Origin: Curtobacterium sp. MCJR17_055
GTDB lineage: Bacteria; Actinomycetota; Actinomycetes; Actinomycetales; Microbacteriaceae
Assembly (NCBI RefSeq): GCF_003224335.1
Contig: NZ_QKLF01000001.1
Span: 1 to 64,000 of the forward strand
Direction of reading: 5' to 3'
DNA: 64,000 nucleotides
The notes under the pieces were generated by a model. The model ran no database searches and was not told the origin of the DNA. It worked only from the letters and a program-made list of their open reading frames with translations. Position 1 is the stretch's first letter, and each line of letters opens with the position of its first letter. Of the stretch, positions 17,016 to 26,311 are shown piece by piece. Made by a program: the position numbers and the translations under genes.

Positions 17016-17048
17016 GGCCTGCAGGCCACACTCGGGCGTGAACCCGAG
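17016..17048. promoter_or_regulatory. Adjacent inverted repeats upstream of catalase
   Basis: A 12-bp palindrome GGCCTGCAGGCC (17016-17027) is followed at once by CTCGGG-N6-CCCGAG (17031-17048), 31 bases before the catalase ATG. They could be an operator for a peroxide or iron regulator, or leader hairpins. No regulator can be assigned from sequence. Confidence 0.35.
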
Positions 17049-17079
17049 TCCGTGACCAGAACGCAGAGAGGACGACGCC

Positions 17080-18735
17080 ATGACCGACGTCTCCAGCCAG
17101 CCACCCGCCGAGGGTGACGACCGCCGGGTGCTCACCAACCGGCAGGGTCACCCCGTCTACGACAACCAGAACCAGCGCACGGTCGGAGCCCGCGGCCCGG
17201 CGACGCTCGAGAACTACCAGTTCCTCGAGAAGATCAGCCACTTCGACCGCGAGCGGATCCCGGAGCGGGTCGTGCACGCCCGCGGTGCGGTCGCCTTCGG
17301 GTACTTCGAGGCCACCGGCACCTGGGGTGACGAGCCGATCGCGCAGTACACCCGCGCGAAGCTCTTCCAGGAGGCCGGCAAGCGCACCGACGTCGCCATC
17401 CGGTTCTCGACCGTGATCGGTGGACGCGACTCGTCCGAGGCCGCCCGCGACCCCCGCGGCTTCGCCGTGAAGTTCTACACCGAGGACGGCAACTGGGACC
17501 TCGTCGGCAACAACCTCGGGGTGTTCTTCATCCGCGACGCCATCAAGTTCCCGGACGTCATCCACTCCCTCAAGCCGGACCCCGTCACGTTCCGCCAGGA
17601 GCCCGCGCGCATCTTCGACTTCATGTCCCAGACGCCCGAGTCGATGCACATGCTCGTCAACCTGTTCAGCCCGCGCGGCATCCCCGCGAACTACCGGACG
17701 CAGCAGGGCTTCGGCGTGAACACCTACAAGTGGGTGAACGGCGACGGCGACACGAAGCTCGTCAAGTACCACTGGATCCCGTCGGTCGGCGTCAGCTCGA
17801 TGACCGAGGCCGACGCAGCCGTCGTGCAGGGCGGCGACCTCGGCCACGCGTCGAAGGACCTGTACGAGGCGATCGAGCGCGGTGAGTACCCGGAGTGGGA
17901 ACTCCGCGTGCAGCTCATGGACGACCACGACCACCCCGAGCTCGACTTCGACCCGCTCGACGACACGAAGGTCTGGCCCGAGAACGAGTTCCCGCCGAAG
18001 GTCGTCGGCAAGATGGTCCTGAACCGGAACGTCACGAACCACTTCGCCGAGAACGAGCAGCTCTCGTTCGGCACCGGCGTGCTGGTGGACGGCCTCGACT
18101 TCTCCGACGACAAGATGCTCGTCGGCCGCACGTTCTCCTACTCGGACACGCAGCGGTACCGCGTCGGCCCGAACTACCTGCAGCTGCCGGTGAACGCGCC
18201 GAAGAACGGGAACGTCGCCACGAACCAGCGCGACGGGCAGATGGCCTACCACCAGGACCACGGTGGCGAGAACCCGCACGTCAACTACGAGCCGTCGATC
18301 ACCGGTGGGTTGCGCGAGGCCGAGTACCCGACGCACGACGACCAGGGGCCCGAGATCGTCGGTCGTCTCACCCGCAAGCGCATCCCGCGGACGAACGACT
18401 ACACGCAGGCTGGTCAGCGCTACCTGCTCCTCGAGGACTGGGAGCGTGACGACCTGGTCGCGAACTTCGTCGACCTCATCTCGCAGGCGGCCCGGCCCGT
18501 GCAGGAGCGCATGCTCTGGCACTTCTACATGGTCGAGGACGACCTCGGCCGCCGCGTCGGCGAGGGCCTCGGCATCACGCTCGACGAGGTCAAGGACCTG
18601 CCGCCGCTGCAGTCCCAGACCCTCGACGAGGCCGAACTCGCGCGCCTCGCGAACCTCGGCCACAACGGGCCCCGGGACGTCGACGGCCTCATGATGACGC
18701 ACTGCGTACCGGACGAGCGCGCCGTCCGCGTCTGA
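17080..18735 (+). CDS. katA: Heme catalase (monofunctional, small-subunit type)
   Basis: Converts hydrogen peroxide to water and oxygen. The 551-residue protein has distal histidine H66 in [11 protein letters not shown], the catalytic asparagine in [14 protein letters not shown] (144/145) and the proximal heme tyrosine motif [12 protein letters not shown] followed by NYLQLPVN. Length fits small-subunit catalases (480-550) with a modest C-terminal extension. A GAGAGGA ribosome site precedes the ATG. Two inverted repeats lie upstream and a strong hairpin terminator downstream, so it is a single-gene unit. Confidence 0.95.
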   Translation: MTDVSSQPPAEGDDRRVLTNRQGHPVYDNQNQRTVGARGPATLENYQFLEKISHFDRERIPERVVHARGAVAFGYFEATGTWGDEPIAQYTRAKLFQEAGKRTDVAIRFSTVIGGRDSSEAARDPRGFAVKFYTEDGNWDLVGNNLGVFFIRDAIKFPDVIHSLKPDPVTFRQEPARIFDFMSQTPESMHMLVNLFSPRGIPANYRTQQGFGVNTYKWVNGDGDTKLVKYHWIPSVGVSSMTEADAAVVQGGDLGHASKDLYEAIERGEYPEWELRVQLMDDHDHPELDFDPLDDTKVWPENEFPPKVVGKMVLNRNVTNHFAENEQLSFGTGVLVDGLDFSDDKMLVGRTFSYSDTQRYRVGPNYLQLPVNAPKNGNVATNQRDGQMAYHQDHGGENPHVNYEPSITGGLREAEYPTHDDQGPEIVGRLTRKRIPRTNDYTQAGQRYLLLEDWERDDLVANFVDLISQAARPVQERMLWHFYMVEDDLGRRVGEGLGITLDEVKDLPPLQSQTLDEAELARLANLGHNGPRDVDGLMMTHCVPDERAVRV

Positions 18736-18754
18736 GACGCGACCTCGGTCGGCC

Positions 18755-18788
18755 GGGAGGCCCGGTGCCAGCTGGCACCGGGCCTCCC
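18755..18788 (+). terminator. Perfect 16-bp hairpin after catalase
   Basis: Arm 18755-18770 (GGGAGGCCCGGTGCCA) is exactly complementary to 18773-18788 with only two bases between. The stem is built from two inverted copies of the recurrent CGGGAGGCNCG motif. It starts 20 bases past the katA stop. Confidence 0.85.
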
Positions 18789-18829
18789 GTCTGCACGGCC
18801 GGGCGGCGTCCGTCCGGCAGGATGGGCGC

Positions 18830-19294
18830 ATGCCACACGCACCATCAGAGGGCATCGACGAGCTGCTCGCGGCCTCGCGCGGACTGCTCGGGGTCGTCGC
18901 CCGGTCACTCGCCCCCGCGCTCGAGCACGTCACCGTCCCGCAGTTCCGGCTCGTCGTCCTCGTGACGACCCTCGGACCCACACGATCGGGTGACCTCGCC
19001 GAGCGACTCGCGGTCGGTCCGTCGACCCTGACCCGGATCGTCGACCGGCTCGTCGAGGACGGGTGGGTCGAGCGGTTGCCGAGCACCGAGAGCCGCCGCG
19101 AGGTCCTCGTCGGCGCGACCGAGCGAGGACGAGCACTGGTCGCCGACGTGATGGACCGGCGACGGGTGGAGATCGTCGGGCTCCTCGACGCCGTGCCGGA
19201 GGACGAGCGTGCGAGCGTCGTCGCGGGGGCCGCGGCGCTGCGGCGGGCGATGCACGAACCGCTGCCGGAGGAGATCTCGGCGTTCGGCGGCTGA
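18830..19294 (+). CDS. MarR-family transcriptional regulator
   Basis: A 154-residue winged-helix regulator. The recognition region reads GDLAERLAVGPSTLTRIVDR (residues 51-70), followed by the wing VERLPSTESRREVLVGATERG. It is followed 78 bases later by an MFS transporter on the same strand, the common regulator-efflux pairing, so it probably represses that transporter and itself. The ligand is unknown. Confidence 0.85.
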   Translation: MPHAPSEGIDELLAASRGLLGVVARSLAPALEHVTVPQFRLVVLVTTLGPTRSGDLAERLAVGPSTLTRIVDRLVEDGWVERLPSTESRREVLVGATERGRALVADVMDRRRVEIVGLLDAVPEDERASVVAGAAALRRAMHEPLPEEISAFGG

Positions 19295-19372
19295 GCGCCC
19301 GCTCCGGTCGGCGCTCCCGGCCGTTCGCCGTCACGGAGGAATGACCGACGGCCGCCCGCGCTTGTGGCGTCC

Positions 19373-20593
19373 ATGACCACCACCTCCACCCGCCGCGGCT
19401 GGCTGAGCGTCCTGTCGGTCGCCCTCGGCTCGTTCGTCCTCGTGCTCTCGGAGTTCCTGCCGATCGGCCTGCTGCCGTCCATCGCGCGCGACCTGCACGT
19501 CGACATCGGGACCGCCGGCCTGATGGTGGTGTTCACGGGTCTCACCGGCGCCGTGGCCGCCCCGGTCGTGACGGTCGCCACCTCGCGCCTCGACCGCCGG
19601 ACGGTGCTGCTCGCCCTGACCGTCCTGCTGGTCGTGGCGGACGCCCTCGCGGCGATCGCGCCCACCTTCGGTGTGCTGCTCGTCGCCCGGATGCTCCTCG
19701 GTGTCGGCATCGGCGGCTTCTGGGCCATCGGTGCGGGTATCGCCGGGAGGCTCGTGGAACCGTCCGCCGTGATCCGTGCGACCTCCTTCATCACCGCGGG
19801 CGTCTCCGTCGCCACGGTGGTGAGCCTGCCGCTCGGTGCGTTCGTCTCGTCGCTCGCGAGCTGGCGCCTCGCCTTCGTGATCGGTGGCGCGCTCGGCCTG
19901 GTCGCGCTGGTGCTCCAGATCGCGATGCTGCCGAGCATCCCCTCCTCGCAGCGGGTGCGGTTCGCGACGCTCGCGGGTCTGCTCCGGGTGCAGCGTGCCC
20001 GCGTCGGCCTCATCGCGGCCGCGTTCCTCTTCGTCGCACAGTTCGCCGCCTACACGTACGTGGCGCCCTACCTGGAGGAACTCGTGCGGGTCGGGCCGGA
20101 CACGGTCACCCTGGCGCTGCTCGTGTTCGGCGTCGCCGGCATCGCGGGGAACTTCGTCGCCGGCGTCACCCTGAGCCGGAACGTCATCGGCACCATCGGC
20201 GTCGCGAAGATCGTCCTCGCCGCGGCCGTCGTCCTGCTGCCGTTCGCGGCGCACTCCGTCGTCGGCGTGTTCGCGCTGCTCGTGGTGTGGGGCTTCGTCT
20301 GGGGCGCCCTGCCGCTCGGCACGCAGACCTGGATGTCGACGGCCTCACCGGCGGGGGCGGAGAGCGGGCTGGCGTTGTTCGTCACGACGATCCAGCTCGC
20401 GATCGCCGCGGGGTCGGTCCTGGGCGGTGCGGCCGTGACGTCGTTCGGGCTGTCGGCGGACTTCTGGTTCTCCGGCGCGGTCGCCGTGGTGGGCGCCGTC
20501 GTGCTGCTGACGCTGGGGCTGCGCCGGTCGAGTGCGATCCCACGGGCGGATGCCCCGACGGCCCCCTCGCCGGTCCCGGCCTCGGCGGACTGA
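19373..20593 (+). CDS. MFS drug:proton antiporter-type transporter (DHA1)
   Basis: A 406-residue, 12-span major facilitator. Spans 1-5 include the conserved block LLVARMLLGVGIGGFWAIGAG, the DHA1-like sugar- or drug-efflux signature, and the mid-protein loop is basic. ATG at 19373 is preferred over the in-frame GTG at 19364, though neither has a well-placed ribosome site. The only strong one (GGAGGA, 19335-19340) sits directly before the ATG of an 11-codon reading frame that ends by ATGA overlap at 19373. It is probably regulated by the MarR gene upstream. Substrate unknown. Confidence 0.85.
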   Translation: MTTTSTRRGWLSVLSVALGSFVLVLSEFLPIGLLPSIARDLHVDIGTAGLMVVFTGLTGAVAAPVVTVATSRLDRRTVLLALTVLLVVADALAAIAPTFGVLLVARMLLGVGIGGFWAIGAGIAGRLVEPSAVIRATSFITAGVSVATVVSLPLGAFVSSLASWRLAFVIGGALGLVALVLQIAMLPSIPSSQRVRFATLAGLLRVQRARVGLIAAAFLFVAQFAAYTYVAPYLEELVRVGPDTVTLALLVFGVAGIAGNFVAGVTLSRNVIGTIGVAKIVLAAAVVLLPFAAHSVVGVFALLVVWGFVWGALPLGTQTWMSTASPAGAESGLALFVTTIQLAIAAGSVLGGAAVTSFGLSADFWFSGAVAVVGAVVLLTLGLRRSSAIPRADAPTAPSPVPASAD

Positions 20594-20621
20594 TCGGCCC
20601 CCAGGGGCTCGACCCGCGGGC

Positions 20622-21401
20622 TCACCCTGCCCAGGCGCGGACCCGGTGCACGGTGGCCGCCTTCGGGTAGCGGCCGCCGCGGGCGCCGATCTCGAACAGG
20701 TCGACCATGAGGAAGAGCGGGTGGTCCGGCGCCTGGTCCAGCCGTCGCACGACGCGGTCGCCACACCCGATCACGGTCGCACCGTCGCCCCAGACGACGG
20801 TCCAGGTCTGCCGCTGCGCGGCGTCAACCGGCAGGTCGACCTCGGTCATGTCCGTCGTCAGCCCGGGTTCGCCGTGTGCCTTGATGCCGCTCCGCACCCG
20901 GGTCGTCCCGCCGATCGCTGCGCCGTCGACCTCGGCGACGCAGATCTCCCCGGACTCCCGGGGTGAGCGGTGCTCGGTGCCCACCAGCCACACCGCGGTC
21001 ATGCACCGCGGGTCCGGGCTGGCGCTGAGGGTGACCTCGACCCGCCCGCTCGACGGCGCGAACAGCAGCGACTGCGGTGTCTCGGTGCGCACGACGAGGC
21101 CGTCCGCGCGATGACGATGTGTCCCGCGCTCCGACCCGAGCGGTCCGGAGAACACTCCGGTCTGCAGGTTCGACACCCGGAGCGGCGCGTCCTCCGGTCG
21201 CCAGTCGGGTTGGTCGTCCTCGATCCGCAGCTCGATCCCGTCCGGGACGAACCGGTGGCGGGCACGTGCCCGGTCCGGCGTCGTCCAGTGCGGGAGGTAG
21301 GCGGGCACCCACCACTCGGGACGGAGATCGCCCTCGAACTGGTCGTCGAGGTCCGGTGTCCGGTCCGGGGGCGGTGGGAGTTCGCGGGTCGAGGAGGGCA
21401 T
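20622..21401 (-). CDS. GH16-like concanavalin-fold protein
   Basis: A 259-residue protein resembling family 16 glycoside hydrolases in overall layout (FEGDLRPEWWVPAYLPHWTT at the N-terminus, then LRVSNLQTGVFSGPLGS and a VSATV-like sandwich). The expected catalytic pattern ExDxxE is only loosely present as EICVAEVDG, so activity is doubtful. No signal peptide is present from the ATG at 21401. A longer frame to 21500 gives no family-like sequence. It is divergent from rbsR and shares its control region, hinting at a link to sugar use. Function uncertain. Confidence 0.6.
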   Translation of the reverse strand: MPSSTRELPPPPDRTPDLDDQFEGDLRPEWWVPAYLPHWTTPDRARARHRFVPDGIELRIEDDQPDWRPEDAPLRVSNLQTGVFSGPLGSERGTHRHRADGLVVRTETPQSLLFAPSSGRVEVTLSASPDPRCMTAVWLVGTEHRSPRESGEICVAEVDGAAIGGTTRVRSGIKAHGEPGLTTDMTEVDLPVDAAQRQTWTVVWGDGATVIGCGDRVVRRLDQAPDHPLFLMVDLFEIGARGGRYPKAATVHRVRAWAG

Positions 21402-21493
21402 GCGACAGGGTACGACGCAGACGTCTCGGGCTGCCGGTGCGTCGCCGTCCTCGGTCACCGCGAGCCGTCGCGGGCCGTGGCACTGTCCGCTGC

Positions 21494-21552
21494 TTGACAT
21501 GCCCGCTCGCGGTGCCTATGGTCGTGGAATCGATTCCATGGAATCGATTCCA
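21494..21552 (+). promoter_or_regulatory. rbs promoter with two tandem RbsR operators
   Basis: The promoter has -35 TTGACA (21494-21499), a 17-base spacer and -10 TATGGT (21517-21522). Two back-to-back 14-bp perfect palindromes TGGAATCGATTCCA follow at 21525-21538 and 21539-21552, covering the expected start of transcription. This is a textbook LacI-family repression layout. The divergent GH16-like gene may also respond. Confidence 0.8.
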
Positions 21553-21578
21553 CGACTCGCCCAACGGAGTGCTCAACG

Positions 21579-22682
21579 ATGAACGCCGTCACCATCAAGG
21601 ACGTCGCCGCCCGCGCCGGCGTCTCGGCAGCGACGGCATCGCGCGTCCTCTCCGGCAACGCCGCGACGAGCAAAGACTCGCGCCGGGCCGTCGAGCAGGC
21701 CGCGAAGGACCTCGACTTCCGCCCGAACCTGCAGGCCCGTGCGCTGCGGTCGACCCGGTCGGACACGATCGGCCTGCTCGTCTCGGACGTCCGCAACCCG
21801 TTCTTCGCCGACCTCGCCCACACGATCGAGCAGGCCGCGCTGGCCGAGGGCTACGTCACGCTGCTCGGCAACGCGAACGAGCGTGCCGACCAGCAGAACC
21901 GGTACCTCGACACGCTCATCGCCCGCCGGGTCGACGGCGTGATCGTCGCACCGCAGGGCAACGACACCGGGACGGTCCAGCAACTCGTCGACCGCGAGAT
22001 CCCCACGGTGTTCGTCGACCGCGTGATCCCGGGCATCGACGTGCCGAGCGTCACCACCGACAGCAGCACCGGCATCCGGCAGACCGTCGAGCACCTCGCC
22101 GCACTCGGACACACCCGCATCGGGTACATCGCCGGCCCACAGAGCGTCTCCACCGGCCGCGAGCGCTTCACGGCGTACCAGGACGCGATCGCCGCCGCGG
22201 GCCTCAGCGGGGACCCCGACCTCGTCGTGTTCGGCGACTTCCAGGCCGCGTCCGGCTCGACCGGCGTCACGACCCTGCTCGGTCTCGACGACCCGCCGAC
22301 GGCGATCTTCGCCGCGGACAGCCTGATGGCCGTCGGCGCGATCGCGATCCTCAACCGGCTCGGTCTCCGGGTCGGCGAGGACATCGCCCTGGTCGCCTTC
22401 GACGACATCGAGTGGTTCTCGCTCCTCGAGCCCGCCCTCTCCGTCGTCGCACACAGCGTCGAGGACATGGGCCGTGTCGCGGTCGACCTGCTCCGCGACG
22501 TCATCGACGGCGGCACCCCGCAGTCCGTCCGCCTGCCGAGCGAGCTCATCGTCCGAGCCTCCTCGGCCACCGCCATCCGTCCCCGTCGACCGGCCGCACC
22601 GCCGCGCCCGACCGACCAGCAGCACGCCGACCAGCAGCACGCCGACCAGCAACACGCTGACCAGCAGCACCCGGAGCACTGA
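21579..22682 (+). CDS. rbsR: LacI-family ribose operon repressor
   Basis: A 367-residue LacI/GalR regulator. The helix-turn-helix is at residues 5-25 (IKDVAARAGVSAATASRVLS), followed by the sugar-binding core. It heads a complete ribose uptake and phosphorylation operon and should release the two palindromes upstream on binding ribose or a derivative. The C-terminus is odd: after a normal family end (ELIVRAS) there is a proline-rich tail carrying four in-frame DQQHA/DQQHP repeats, encoded by 15-bp tandem repeats. The stop overlaps the start region of rbsA. Confidence 0.88.
   Translation: MNAVTIKDVAARAGVSAATASRVLSGNAATSKDSRRAVEQAAKDLDFRPNLQARALRSTRSDTIGLLVSDVRNPFFADLAHTIEQAALAEGYVTLLGNANERADQQNRYLDTLIARRVDGVIVAPQGNDTGTVQQLVDREIPTVFVDRVIPGIDVPSVTTDSSTGIRQTVEHLAALGHTRIGYIAGPQSVSTGRERFTAYQDAIAAAGLSGDPDLVVFGDFQAASGSTGVTTLLGLDDPPTAIFAADSLMAVGAIAILNRLGLRVGEDIALVAFDDIEWFSLLEPALSVVAHSVEDMGRVAVDLLRDVIDGGTPQSVRLPSELIVRASSATAIRPRRPAAPPRPTDQQHADQQHADQQHADQQHPEH
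22614..22673 (+). repeat. Four 15-bp tandem repeats at the 3' end of rbsR
   Basis: Units starting at 22614, 22629, 22644 and 22659 (GACCAGCAGCACGCC and near-copies) encode DQQHA three times and DQQHP once. The unit length keeps frame, so copy number can vary without breaking the protein. Confidence 0.85.
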
Positions 22683-22683
22683 C

Positions 22684-24240
22684 ATGGAAGAGACACCGAT
22701 GCCGCAGACACCCCTGCAGCAGCACCCACTCCTCACCCTCGACCGGGTGAGCAAGTCGTTCGGCCCCGTCCAGGTGATCACCGACGTCACCGTCGACGTG
22801 CACGCCGGGAAGGTGCAGGTCCTCCTCGGCGAGAACGGCGCCGGGAAGTCGACGCTCATCAAGATGATGTCCGGCATCCACCAGCCCGACGGCGGGCGGA
22901 TCCTCGTCGACGGAGCCGAGGTGAGCCTCCCGACCGTCTCGGCCGCGGAGCGGCTCGGCATCGCGACCATCCACCAGGAGCTCAACCTGGTCGGCTCGCT
23001 CAGCGTCGCCGAGAACGTGATGATGGGTCGGATCCCGACCCGCTTCGGCATGGTCGACCGGAAGACGCTCCGCCGCCAGGCGGAGGCGGCGCTCGCGACC
23101 ATCGGACTCGACGTCGACGTCGACACCCCGGTCGGTGACCTCGGCATCGCCCGGCAGCAACTCGTCGAGATCGCGAAGGCGCTCAGCGTCGACGCGCGGA
23201 TCCTCATCCTCGACGAACCGACCGCGGCCCTCACCCGCCACGAAACCGAGGCGCTCTTCCGGGTCGTCGCGGACCTGCGTGCCCGGGGCGTCGGCATGCT
23301 CTTCATCAGCCACCACCTCGACGAGATCGCCGAGATCGGTGACACGGTCGCCGTGCTCCGCGACGGTCACTTCGTGGCCGAGGTGCCGGCCTCGACGCCC
23401 GAGGACGAGCTCGTCCGGCTCATGGTCGGGCGGAGCATCGAGGAGCAGTACCCGACGGGTGCCGCCGTGGTCGACCGGGCCGACCCCGTGCTGCGGGTCG
23501 AACACCTCACCGCCGCCGGTCGTTTCACGGACGTGTCCTTCGACGTGCACGCCGGCGAGATCGTCGGCATCTCCGGCCTCGTCGGCGCCGGACGCACCGA
23601 ACTGGTCCGCGCGATCGCCGGCGCCGACGGCTACGACAGCGGCACCGTGACCGTCCGCGGCCGCGCACTCGGCAAGGGCAGCGTCGCCGGCGCGATCAAG
23701 GCCGGCATCGGACACGTGCCCGAGGACCGCAAGGGCCAGGGCCTCGTGCTCGGCGCGTCGGTCAACGACAACCTCGGCTACGCCACGCTCGCGTCCAGCG
23801 CGCGTGGCGGTCTCGTCGACTTCGCCGGGCAGAAGCAGCGCGCCGAGCAGGTCGCTGCCCGCCTGCGGATCCGGATGCACGACATCGACCAGCCGATCGG
23901 CTCCCTGTCCGGCGGCAACCAACAGAAGGCCGTCTTCGGGCGCTGGATCCTCGCTGGCTCGAGCGTCCTGCTGTTGGACGAGCCGACCCGCGGTGTCGAC
24001 GTCGGCGCGAAGGTCGAGATCTACGAACTCGTCAACGCCATCACCGAGGCCGGTGGTGCCGTGGTCATGGTGTCGAGCGAGCTCCCCGAGGTCCTCGGCA
24101 TGAGCGACCGCATCCTCGTGATGCGCGACGGCCGGATCACCGGTGAGCTCGACGGCGCCGACGCGACCGAGGACGCCGTCATGACCCTCGCCGCCCGGGA
24201 CGTCACCGAGCCCGAGAACGGGCAGGCCGACGCCGCCTGA
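22684..24240 (+). CDS. rbsA: Ribose ABC transporter ATP-binding protein
   Basis: A 518-residue protein with two fused ABC domains that powers ribose import. The first Walker A is GENGAGKST (49-57), with Walker B ILILDEPTAAL. The second domain has the degenerate Walker A GLVGAGRTE typical of RbsA, the signature LSGGNQQKAVFGRWI and LLLDEPTRGVDVGAK. The ATG at 22684 overlaps the end of rbsR. An internal ATG at 22699 is possible. It works with RbsC (permease) and RbsB (binding protein) encoded next. Confidence 0.93.
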   Translation: MEETPMPQTPLQQHPLLTLDRVSKSFGPVQVITDVTVDVHAGKVQVLLGENGAGKSTLIKMMSGIHQPDGGRILVDGAEVSLPTVSAAERLGIATIHQELNLVGSLSVAENVMMGRIPTRFGMVDRKTLRRQAEAALATIGLDVDVDTPVGDLGIARQQLVEIAKALSVDARILILDEPTAALTRHETEALFRVVADLRARGVGMLFISHHLDEIAEIGDTVAVLRDGHFVAEVPASTPEDELVRLMVGRSIEEQYPTGAAVVDRADPVLRVEHLTAAGRFTDVSFDVHAGEIVGISGLVGAGRTELVRAIAGADGYDSGTVTVRGRALGKGSVAGAIKAGIGHVPEDRKGQGLVLGASVNDNLGYATLASSARGGLVDFAGQKQRAEQVAARLRIRMHDIDQPIGSLSGGNQQKAVFGRWILAGSSVLLLDEPTRGVDVGAKVEIYELVNAITEAGGAVVMVSSELPEVLGMSDRILVMRDGRITGELDGADATEDAVMTLAARDVTEPENGQADAA

Positions 24241-24335
24241 CCCGGCACCCCACTCCGCACGGCGCACCCCCACCGGACCTCCCGCCGCCGTCCCCTCCCC
24301 CGCGTACAGCGCAGTACCTCCCAGAAAGCACCCGC

Positions 24336-25307
24336 ATGTCATCGACCACAGTGAAGGCCCCGTCGCGGTCCTCCTCGTTCACGAAGTTCCTCGCGAACAA
24401 CGGCGCCCTCGTCGGCCTCGTCGTGCTCTGCATCGCGCTCTTCATCGCGACGCCCGACTTCCTCACCGGCCGGAACCTCCTCAACATCGGCATCCAGGTG
24501 TCGACCGTGGCGGTGCTCGCGTTCGGCGTGACGTTCGTCATCGTCGCCGGCGGCATCGACCTGTCCGTCGGGTCGGTCGCCGCCCTGTCCGCGATGGTCT
24601 CCGGCTGGTTCTTCGCCACCGCAGGGCTGCCAGGGTGGCTCGCCCTCGTCGGCGGGCTCGTCGCGGGACTCGCCACCGGCGTCGTGAACGGCCTCGCGAG
24701 CGCCTACGGCAAGCTGCCGTCGTTCATCGCGACCCTCGCCATGCTCAGCGTCGCCCGCGGCCTGACCCTCGTGCTCTCCGACGGCAAGCCGGTCCCCACG
24801 TCCCCCCAGGTGTCGTTCCTCGGCAGTGACATCGGCCCGGTCCCGGTGCCGATCATCGTCCTGGTGCTCGCCGCACTCGTCGCCTCGTTCATCCTGAACC
24901 GCACCGTCATCGGCCGCAGCATGTACGCCGTCGGCGGCAACGCCGAGGCCGCACGCCTGTCCGGCCTGCCGGTCAAGCGCATCGTCGTCGTCGTCTTCGC
25001 CCTGTCCGGCCTGTTCGCCGCACTCGCCGGTCTCCTGCTCGCCGGCCGACTCGACTCCGCGCAGCCGCAGGCCGCCAGCGGGTACGAACTCGACGCGATC
25101 GCCTCGGTCGTCATCGGTGGCGCCTCGCTCGCCGGTGGTGTCGGTCGGATCTCCGGCACGTTCATCGGTGCACTCGTCCTCGTCGTCATCCGCAACGGCC
25201 TGAACCTGCTCAACGTCAGCTCGTTCTGGCAGCAGGTCGTCATCGGCCTGGTCATCGCGATCGCCGTCGGCTTCGACGTCCTGCGCCGCAAGACGCGCAG
25301 CAGCTGA
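24336..25307 (+). CDS. rbsC: Ribose ABC transporter permease
   Basis: A 323-residue membrane protein with eight to ten hydrophobic spans and the BPD_transp_2 family blocks VIVAGGIDLSVGSVAALSAM and GGNAEAARLSGLPV. It forms the homodimeric ribose channel energised by RbsA. The 95-base gap after rbsA is C-rich and without an obvious terminator, so the genes are presumably cotranscribed. Confidence 0.92.
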   Translation: MSSTTVKAPSRSSSFTKFLANNGALVGLVVLCIALFIATPDFLTGRNLLNIGIQVSTVAVLAFGVTFVIVAGGIDLSVGSVAALSAMVSGWFFATAGLPGWLALVGGLVAGLATGVVNGLASAYGKLPSFIATLAMLSVARGLTLVLSDGKPVPTSPQVSFLGSDIGPVPVPIIVLVLAALVASFILNRTVIGRSMYAVGGNAEAARLSGLPVKRIVVVVFALSGLFAALAGLLLAGRLDSAQPQAASGYELDAIASVVIGGASLAGGVGRISGTFIGALVLVVIRNGLNLLNVSSFWQQVVIGLVIAIAVGFDVLRRKTRSS

Positions 25308-25357
25308 CCTCCCACTCCTCCTCCCTCCCCCACACCACCAGCACAAAGGAACCAACG

Positions 25358-26311
25358 ATGAAGTTCTCCTCCTTCCAGAAGGTCGCCACCGTCGGCGTCG
25401 TCGCCGGCCTGGTCGTCCTCGGCACCGCCGGGTGCAACCGCACGAGCACCAGCGGCGCGGCCGGCGGCGGCAGCGACACCAAGGTGACGCTCGCCCTCTC
25501 CACGCTCAACAACCCGTTCTTCGTCGAGGTCCGCGACGGCGCGAAGGCCGAGGCGAAGAAGCAGGGCGTCACGCTCGACGTCGTCGACGCCCAGAACGAC
25601 TCCGCCCAGCAGGCGAACCAGCTGCAGACCGCCTCGAGCGGCAGCACCGACGCCGTCATCGTCAACCCGGTCGACTCCGACGCCGCCGGCCCGAGCGTGA
25701 CCGCGCTCAACAAGGCCGACATCCCCGTCATCGCCGTGGACCGCACCGTCAACGGCGCCGACGTCGACTCCTTCATCGCGAGCGACAACGTCGCCGGGGG
25801 CAAGCAGGCCGCCGACGACCTGGCGAAGGCCATCGGCGAGAAGGGCGAGATCCTCGTCCTGCAGGGCCAGGCCGGTACCTCCGCCAGCCGTGACCGCGGC
25901 AAGGGCTTCGCCGAGGGCATCAAGGAGTACCCGGACATCACGGTCGTCGGCAAGCAGACCGCGAACTTCGACCGCGCCACCGCGCTCGACGTCACGACCA
26001 ACCTGCTGCAGGCACACCCCGACGTCGTCGGCGTCTTCGCCGAGAACGACGAGATGGCCCTCGGCGCGATCAAGGCGCTCGGCGCGAAGGCCGGCAAGGA
26101 CGTCAAGGTCGCCGGGTTCGACGGCGAGGCCGACGGTCTCAGCGCCATCGAGGACGGCACGCTCAGCAGCACCGTCGCGCAGCAGCCGGCGAAGCTCGGC
26201 GCCCTCGCGGTCGACCAGGCGATCAAGGCCGCCTCGGGCAAGGCGGAGAAGACCGTCCAGGTCCCGGTCGTGTCGGTGACCAAGAGCAACGTCGGAGACT
26301 TCACCAAGTGA
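25358..26311 (+). CDS. rbsB: Ribose-binding lipoprotein
   Basis: A 317-residue sugar-binding protein of the RbsB type. It has a lipoprotein signal ending LVVLGTAGC, with the lipidated cysteine at residue 27, then a low-complexity linker and the periplasmic-binding fold starting VTLALSTLNNPFFVEVRDGA. The block GVFAENDEMALGAIKALG near residue 225 is characteristic. As a lipoprotein it would be anchored outside the membrane and deliver ribose to RbsC. An AAAGGA ribosome site precedes the ATG. Confidence 0.93.
   Translation: MKFSSFQKVATVGVVAGLVVLGTAGCNRTSTSGAAGGGSDTKVTLALSTLNNPFFVEVRDGAKAEAKKQGVTLDVVDAQNDSAQQANQLQTASSGSTDAVIVNPVDSDAAGPSVTALNKADIPVIAVDRTVNGADVDSFIASDNVAGGKQAADDLAKAIGEKGEILVLQGQAGTSASRDRGKGFAEGIKEYPDITVVGKQTANFDRATALDVTTNLLQAHPDVVGVFAENDEMALGAIKALGAKAGKDVKVAGFDGEADGLSAIEDGTLSSTVAQQPAKLGALAVDQAIKAASGKAEKTVQVPVVSVTKSNVGDFTK

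Noticed and set aside
16789..20013. A 1074-codon minus-strand open frame across the catalase and MFS genes
   Set aside because: It is a shadow of the high-GC third-position bias. The plus-strand genes show clear families and motifs.
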